Shown here: in pieces, positions 14,236 to 19,075 of the stretch
How positions within the stretch are numbered: the first letter of the stretch is position 1
Layout of the letters: the number at the start of each line of letters is the position of its first letter
Assembly: GCA_034382075.1 (NCBI GenBank)
Contig: JAXMOZ010000066.1
Span: forward strand, 1-19,075
From: JAEULH01 sp034382075
Lineage (GTDB): Bacteria > Pseudomonadota > Alphaproteobacteria > Rhodospirillales > Defluviicoccaceae
Direction of reading: 5' to 3'
DNA length: 19,075 nucleotides
Notes under the pieces: generated by a model
What the model was told of the DNA's origin: nothing
Database searches by the model: none
The model's input: only the letters and a program-made list of their open reading frames with translations
Made by a program: the position numbers and the translations under genes

Positions 14236-15945
14236 ATGACCCTCATCGGCTGGGTGCAGATCGCGCTCTTCGTCGGCCTCGTCGTGCTCGTCGCCAGGCC
14301 GCTCGGCGGCTACCTCGCGGGCATTGCGCAAGGCCGGCGGACCCTGCTGTCGCCGGTGCTCCTGCCGGTGGAGCGGGTGTTTTATCGGCTCGCCGGCGTC
14401 GATGCGAAGGCCGAGCAGCACTGGCTGACCTACGGGCTGGCCATGCTGCTGTTCAACGGCGCCGGGCTGATCCTGCTGTACGCCCTGCAGCGGCTGCAGG
14501 CGGTGCTGCCGCTGAACCCGCAAGCACTGCCGGGGGTGCCGCCGGACCTGGCGCTGAATACCGCGGTGAGCTTCGTCACCAACACCAACTGGCAGAACTA
14601 CGCCGGCGAGGCGACCCTCGGCCATCTCGTCCAGATGGCCGGCCTCGGCGTGCAAAACTTCCTCTCCGCCGCCACCGGCATCGCCTTGGCCATCGCGCTG
14701 ATCCGCGGCTTCGCCCGCAAGCAGGCGGCGACCGTCGGCAACTTCTGGGTCGACCTCACCCGGATCACCCTCCACCTGCTGCTGCCGCTGTCGATCGTCA
14801 TCGCGCTGGTTCTCGTCTGGCAGGGAACGCCGCAGACGCTGGGTCCGTGGGTCGAGGCTGTGACCCTGGAGGGCGCGAAGCAGACGATCGCGATGGGCCC
14901 CGTCGCCAGCCAGGTCGCGATCAAGATGCTGGGGACCAACGGCGGCGGCTTCTTCAACGCCAACTCGGCGCACCCCTTCGAGAACCCGACGGCATTGACC
15001 AACCTGATCCAGATGCTGGCGATCTTCGCCATCGGCGCCGCACTCACCAACACCTTCGGCCGGATGGTCGGCAACGAGCGCCAGGGCTGGGCGATCCTCG
15101 CCGCCATGCTGGTGCTGTTTGTGGCCGGCGTCGCCGTCGCCTACTGGGCTGAGGCGCAGCCGAACCCGGCGCTTGCGGCCCTCGGCGTCGATCCGGGCGC
15201 GGGAAACATGGAGGGCAAGGAGGTGCGCTTCGGCATCGCCTTGTCGGCGCTGTTCGCCACCGTCACCACCGCCGCCTCCTGCGGCGCGGTCAACGCCATG
15301 CACGACAGCTTCATGCCCTTGGGCGGGATGGTCCCGCTGATCAACATGCAGCTCGGCGAGGTGATCATCGGCGGCGTCGGCGCCGGGCTCTACGGCATGC
15401 TGCTGTTTGCGATCCTCGCCGTCTTCATCGCCGGGCTGATGGTCGGGCGCACCCCGGAGTACCTCGGCAAGAAGATCGAGGCCCGGGAGGTGAAGATGGC
15501 CATGCTGGCGATCCTCTGCCTGCCGTTGATGATGCTGGGCCTTGCCGCCATCGCCCTCGTCCTGCCGGAGGCGCGCGCCAGCATTCAGGATCCTGGCCCC
15601 CACGGCTTCAGCGAGGTGCTCTACGCCTTCACCTCGGCCGCGGCCAACAACGGCAGCGCCTTCGCCGGGCTCAGCGGGAACACGCCCTTCTTCAACCTCA
15701 CCCTGGCGCTCGCCATGTTCGTCGGCCGCTTCTTCGTCATCGTGCCGATGCTGGCGATCGCGGGGAGCCTCGCCGGCAAGACGACGCTGCACGCCTCCCA
15801 GGGCACCTTCCCGACCGACGGGCCGCTGTTCGTGGGCCTGCTGGTCGGGATCGTGCTGATCGTGGGCGGGCTCACCTTCTTCCCGGCCATCGCCTTGGGT
15901 CCCGTCGCCGAGCACCTGGCGATGGCGGCCGGGCGGACGTTCTGA
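14236..15945 (+). CDS. kdpA: Potassium-transporting ATPase subunit KdpA (K+ channel-like)
   Basis: 569-residue membrane subunit that selects and binds K+ from the periplasm. The four pore-loop repeats are visible: TNTNWQNYAGE (116-125), GTNGGGFFNANSAHPFENP (233-251), TTAASCGAVNAMHDS (344-358) and SAAANNGSAFAGLSGN (467-482). About ten hydrophobic helices surround them. AAGGGAGG at 14221-14228 is a good ribosome site. The length is close to the E. coli protein. kdpB follows after 14 bases. No selectivity-filter residue appears lost. Confidence 0.98.
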   Translation: MTLIGWVQIALFVGLVVLVARPLGGYLAGIAQGRRTLLSPVLLPVERVFYRLAGVDAKAEQHWLTYGLAMLLFNGAGLILLYALQRLQAVLPLNPQALPGVPPDLALNTAVSFVTNTNWQNYAGEATLGHLVQMAGLGVQNFLSAATGIALAIALIRGFARKQAATVGNFWVDLTRITLHLLLPLSIVIALVLVWQGTPQTLGPWVEAVTLEGAKQTIAMGPVASQVAIKMLGTNGGGFFNANSAHPFENPTALTNLIQMLAIFAIGAALTNTFGRMVGNERQGWAILAAMLVLFVAGVAVAYWAEAQPNPALAALGVDPGAGNMEGKEVRFGIALSALFATVTTAASCGAVNAMHDSFMPLGGMVPLINMQLGEVIIGGVGAGLYGMLLFAILAVFIAGLMVGRTPEYLGKKIEAREVKMAMLAILCLPLMMLGLAAIALVLPEARASIQDPGPHGFSEVLYAFTSAAANNGSAFAGLSGNTPFFNLTLALAMFVGRFFVIVPMLAIAGSLAGKTTLHASQGTFPTDGPLFVGLLVGIVLIVGGLTFFPAIALGPVAEHLAMAAGRTF

Positions 15946-15959
15946 GGGAGGCCCGGATC

Positions 15960-18062
15960 ATGAACGACACTCCTGCAACTCCGCTTCCCGAGGGCGCCGG
16001 CGGCCACCGCTCGCGCCGCCGCGCCTCGCTCCTCGACCGGGCGATCCTGAAGGACGCCGCGCTGGGGGCGGTCCGCAAGCTCGATCCGCGAAGCCTCGCC
16101 CGCAACCCGGTGATGTTCGTCGTCGCCGTCGTCGCGGTGCTGGCGACCGTGCTCTTCGTCCGCGACATCGTGACGGGCGCTGCCAACCTCGGGGTCTCGG
16201 CGCAGATCGTGGGCTGGCTGTGGATCACGGTGCTGTTCGCCAACTTCGCCGAGGCCGTGGCCGAGGGTCGCGGCAAGGCACAGGCCGCGAGCCTCAGGCG
16301 AACCCGCACCGAGGCGTCCGCCAAGCTGCTGGCGGATGCGGGCGGCGAGGCCTGGCGGGAGGTCTCGGCGCTGAGCCTGAAGCCCGGCGACGTGGTGCTG
16401 GTCGAGGCCGGCGACCTCATCCCCGGCGACGGCGAGGTGATCGAGGGCGTGGCCAGCGTCAACGAGGCCGCCATCACCGGCGAGTCCGCCCCCGTCATCC
16501 GCGAGAGCGGCGGCGACCGCTCGGCGGTTACCGGGGGCACCCAGGTGATCTCGGACCGGATCAAGGTCAGGATCACCGCGGCCGCCGGCTCCACCTTCCT
16601 CGACCGGATGATCGCGCTGGTCGAGGGCGCGGAGCGGCAAAAGACCCCGAACGAGATCGCGCTCAACATCCTGCTCGCCGGGATGAGCCTCATCTTCGTG
16701 CTTGCCGTCGTCACCATCCCGGCGTTTGCCGCCTACGCCGGCGGGGCGGTGCCGATGATCGCCCTGGTCGCCCTGTTCGTGACCCTGATCCCCACCACCA
16801 TCGGCGCGCTGCTGTCGGCCATTGGCATCGCCGGCATGGACCGGCTGGTGCGCTTCAACGTGCTGGCCATGTCCGGGCGGGCGGTGGAGGCCGCGGGCGA
16901 CGTCGATACCCTGCTGCTCGACAAGACCGGCACGATCACGCTCGGCAACCGCCAGGCGACGGCGTTCGTGCCACTGCCGGGCGTCACCGAGGGCGAGCTT
17001 GCCGACGCGGCGCAGCTCTCGTCGCTGGCCGACGAGACGCCGGAGGGCCGCTCCATCGTGGTGCTGGCCAAGGAGCGTTACGCCATCCGCGGCCGGGAGA
17101 TGGCGCCGCTGCATGCTCGCCTGGTCGCGTTCAGCGCGCAGACGCGGATGAGCGGCATCGACATCGACGGTGAGGAGATCCGCAAGGGCGCCGTCGACGC
17201 GGTGGTGGACTACGTCCGCGCCAGGACCGCCAACCGGCACATGCCGGCGCCCAAGGCCTTGGCCGAGATCGCCGACGGCATCGCCCGGGCCGGCGGAACG
17301 CCGCTGGCCGTCGCCCGCAACGGCAAGATCCTGGGCGTCGTGCAGCTCAAGGACATCGTCAAGGGCGGCATCCGCGAGCGCTTCGGCGAGCTTAGGCGGA
17401 TGGGCATCCGCACGGTGATGATTACCGGCGACAACCCGCTCACCGCCGCGGCCATCGCCGCCGAGGCAGGGGTCGACGACTTCCTCGCCGAGGCGACGCC
17501 CGAGGCCAAGCTCAAGCTGATCCGCGACGAGCAGGCCAAGGGCAAGCTTGTGGCGATGTGCGGCGACGGCACCAACGACGCCCCGGCGCTGGCCCAGGCC
17601 GACGTCGGCGTGGCGATGAACACCGGCACCATGGCGGCGCGCGAGGCCGGCAACATGGTCGACCTCGACAGCGATCCGACCAAGCTCATCGAGATCGTCG
17701 CCATCGGCAAGCAGCTGCTCATGACCCGCGGCGCGCTCACCACCTTCTCCATCGCCAACGACGTCGCCAAATACTTCGCCATCATCCCGGCGATGTTCCT
17801 GGCCTTCTATCCCGACCTCGGCGCGCTGAACGTCATGGGGCTGGCGAGCCCGGAGAGCGCCATCCTGTCCGCGATCATCTTCAATGCCTTGGTCATCGTC
17901 GCCCTGATCCCGCTGGCGCTCAGGGGCGTGCGCTACCGGCCGAGCGGCGCCGCGGCGCTGCTTCGGCGCAACCTGCTGGTCTACGGCCTCGGTGGCGTGC
18001 TGGTGCCGTTCATAGGCATCAAGCTCATCGACCTCGCCGTCTCCGGCCTCGGCCTCGCCTGA
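15960..18062 (+). CDS. kdpB: Potassium-transporting ATPase subunit KdpB (P-type ATPase)
   Basis: 700-residue P-type ATPase that powers K+ uptake. Key sites: T173-GES in the actuator domain, the phosphorylated aspartate D321 in DKTGT, the KGA nucleotide-binding motif (K409), TGDNPLTA (489-496), and GDGTNDAPA (535-543). Ser176 of TGES matches the serine whose phosphorylation switches off E. coli KdpB at high K+. Membrane helices are near 51-70, 83-103, 235-255, 263-290 and three in the last 110 residues. The N terminus is about 18 residues longer than in E. coli. Ribosome site GGGAGG (15946-15951) starts right after the kdpA stop. Confidence 0.98.
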   Translation: MNDTPATPLPEGAGGHRSRRRASLLDRAILKDAALGAVRKLDPRSLARNPVMFVVAVVAVLATVLFVRDIVTGAANLGVSAQIVGWLWITVLFANFAEAVAEGRGKAQAASLRRTRTEASAKLLADAGGEAWREVSALSLKPGDVVLVEAGDLIPGDGEVIEGVASVNEAAITGESAPVIRESGGDRSAVTGGTQVISDRIKVRITAAAGSTFLDRMIALVEGAERQKTPNEIALNILLAGMSLIFVLAVVTIPAFAAYAGGAVPMIALVALFVTLIPTTIGALLSAIGIAGMDRLVRFNVLAMSGRAVEAAGDVDTLLLDKTGTITLGNRQATAFVPLPGVTEGELADAAQLSSLADETPEGRSIVVLAKERYAIRGREMAPLHARLVAFSAQTRMSGIDIDGEEIRKGAVDAVVDYVRARTANRHMPAPKALAEIADGIARAGGTPLAVARNGKILGVVQLKDIVKGGIRERFGELRRMGIRTVMITGDNPLTAAAIAAEAGVDDFLAEATPEAKLKLIRDEQAKGKLVAMCGDGTNDAPALAQADVGVAMNTGTMAAREAGNMVDLDSDPTKLIEIVAIGKQLLMTRGALTTFSIANDVAKYFAIIPAMFLAFYPDLGALNVMGLASPESAILSAIIFNALVIVALIPLALRGVRYRPSGAAALLRRNLLVYGLGGVLVPFIGIKLIDLAVSGLGLA

Positions 18063-18067
18063 AGGAG
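18062..18067 (+). promoter_or_regulatory. kdpC: Ribosome binding site that selects the second kdpC ATG
   Basis: AAGGAG abuts an ATG at 18068 and lies six bases before an in-frame ATG at 18074. Spacing favours 18074 as the true start. Confidence 0.65.
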
Positions 18068-18073
18068 ATGCCC

Positions 18074-18640
18074 ATGCTCCGCGAACTCCGCCCCGCCCTG
18101 GTGCTTCTGGTCCTGTTCACCGTGCTCACCGGCCTTGCCTATCCCTTGGCGATCACCGGCCTTGCCCAGGTTCTGTTCCCCGACCAGGCGAACGGCAGCC
18201 TGGTCGTCCGCGGCGAGACGAACGTCGGCTCGCGGCTGATCGGCCAGGCCTTCACCGGCGAGCGCTACGTCCATGGCCGGCCGTCGGCGGCCGGCGCCGA
18301 CGGCTACGACGCCTCGGCCTCCTCCGGCTCCAACCTGGGGCCCACCAGCCGGGCGTTGGTCGATCGGGTCGCGGGCGATGTGGCCGCGCTGGATCCGCCG
18401 GTCGGAGGGCCGGTCCCGGCCGACCTGGTGACGGCGTCGGCGAGCGGCCTCGATCCGCACATCAGCCCGGCGGCCGCCCTCGCCCAGGCCGCACGGGTCG
18501 CCGCCGCCCGGAACATGCCGGCCGACCGGGTGCGGGCGCTGATCGAAGAGCACACGGAAGGCCGCCTGTTCGGCATCCTCGGCGAGCCCAGGGTCCACGT
18601 GCTGGCGCTGAACCTCGCGCTGGACGCGGCAAAGCCTTAA
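18074..18640 (+). CDS. kdpC: Potassium-transporting ATPase subunit KdpC
   Basis: 188 residues, normal for KdpC, the single-helix periplasmic subunit of the pump. One membrane helix at about 8-30 (ALVLLVLFTVLTGLAYPLAI) is followed by the conserved GSRLIGQAF, RYVHGRPSAAG, YDASASSGSNLGPTS and the C-terminal GLDPHISPAAALAQAARVAAAR region, ending with LNLALD. The usual SGGSN reads SSGSN here, a minor change. Starting at 18068 instead would add only two residues. Follows kdpB by 11 bases and precedes kdpD by 34. Confidence 0.97.
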   Translation: MLRELRPALVLLVLFTVLTGLAYPLAITGLAQVLFPDQANGSLVVRGETNVGSRLIGQAFTGERYVHGRPSAAGADGYDASASSGSNLGPTSRALVDRVAGDVAALDPPVGGPVPADLVTASASGLDPHISPAAALAQAARVAAARNMPADRVRALIEEHTEGRLFGILGEPRVHVLALNLALDAAKP

Positions 18641-18674
18641 CCTTGCGCACGAGGTCGCGGCAGCGGGCACGACC

Positions 18675-19075
18675 ATGGCCAGCACCGACAGCGAGACCGA
18701 CAGGCGCCCTTCGCCCGACGAGCTCCTGAAGCAGGCGGAGCGGGAGACCCGGGGCAAGCTCAAGATCTTCCTCGGCTCCGCGCCGGGCGTCGGCAAGACC
18801 TACGAGATGCTGGTCACGGCGCAGGCGCGCCGGCGCGAGGGCGTCGACGTGGTCGTGGGCCTGGTCGAGACCCACGGGCGCATCGAGACCGCCGAGCTGC
18901 TGGAGGGGCTGGAGCAGATCCCCCGCCGTGCGGTCGATCACCGCGGCATCGTGCTGGAGGAGATGGACCTGGACGCGATCCTCGCCCGCCGGCCGAAGCT
19001 CGTGCTGGTGGACGAACTGGCGCACACCAATGCGCCGGGCTCGCGCCACCCCAAGCGCTACCTCGACGTCGAGGA
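18675..19075 (+). CDS. kdpD: Osmosensitive K+ channel histidine kinase KdpD, 3' end outside the window
   Basis: The first 133 codons of KdpD, the membrane sensor kinase that activates kdp transcription through KdpE when K+ is low. The cytoplasmic N-terminal domain is plain: RGKLKIFLGSAPGVGKTYEM with a Walker A motif (34-42), VVVGLVETHGR (59-69), and VDELAHTNAPGSRHPKRYL (112-130), a Walker B-like region. The membrane, GAF, kinase and probably kdpE parts lie beyond the right edge. The ribosome site before ATG is weak (GCGGGCACG), so coupling to kdpC or low expression is likely. Confidence 0.96.
   Translation, partial: MASTDSETDRRPSPDELLKQAERETRGKLKIFLGSAPGVGKTYEMLVTAQARRREGVDVVVGLVETHGRIETAELLEGLEQIPRRAVDHRGIVLEEMDLDAILARRPKLVLVDELAHTNAPGSRHPKRYLDVE

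Noticed and set aside
13728..14246. Minus-strand 172-codon frame across the kdp leader
   Set aside because: Overlaps three plus-strand starts (small ORF, kdpF, kdpA), has no recognisable domain and no ribosome site.
14101..17240. Long minus-strand open frames opposite kdpA and kdpB
   Set aside because: Low-complexity mirror translations of strongly conserved kdp genes.

Overview
The window is very GC-rich DNA, densely coded, from what is most likely an alphaproteobacterium, probably Rhodospirillales-like. This placement is an inference from the mreC-mreD-mrdA-rodA order, an IalB-type secreted protein, and the general protein character; no rRNA or other taxonomic marker is present. I recognise fifteen complete or edge-truncated protein genes, one tiny probable gene, and one decayed transposase gene.

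Layout. (1) Positions 1-4457, plus strand: the cell-elongation operon mreC (5' end cut by the window), mreD, mrdA (PBP2) and rodA, tightly packed or overlapping. (2) 4494-8514, minus strand: arsC-like reductase, then a three-gene block made of an IalB-DUF2914 fusion, a Tat-exported intradiol dioxygenase-like protein, and a CSS-EAL cyclic-di-GMP phosphodiesterase. The last two overlap by ATGA. (3) 8607-10943, plus: a large MscS-type mechanosensitive channel, divergent from arsC. (4) 10971-12817: a ThiE/TenI-like gene (minus), yggS (plus) and an L,D-transpeptidase-like gene (minus) whose 3' end overlaps yggS by 15 bp. (5) 12818-14044: an accessory gap with a GC-rich inverted-repeat element, a frameshifted and internally deleted IS481-type transposase remnant, and a leader of about 400 bp. 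(6) 14045 to the right edge, plus: the high-affinity potassium operon, beginning with a 27-codon membrane-peptide ORF, then kdpF, kdpA, kdpB, kdpC and the start of kdpD (cut by the window).

How they work together. The left block builds the lateral cell wall: MreC/MreD scaffold the RodA glycosyltransferase and the PBP2 transpeptidase. The right block is the Kdp potassium pump with its sensor kinase, so the window also holds osmotic functions (Kdp and MscS). The least conventional unit is the 4494-8061 block. All three of its products are predicted to lie in or face the periplasm, and it ends in a phosphodiesterase that keeps both a periplasmic cysteine pair and a full catalytic set. I regard this as the best candidate for an undescribed functional module, but the functional link is inference from gene order and overlap only. 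I saw no tRNA, rRNA or CRISPR array.
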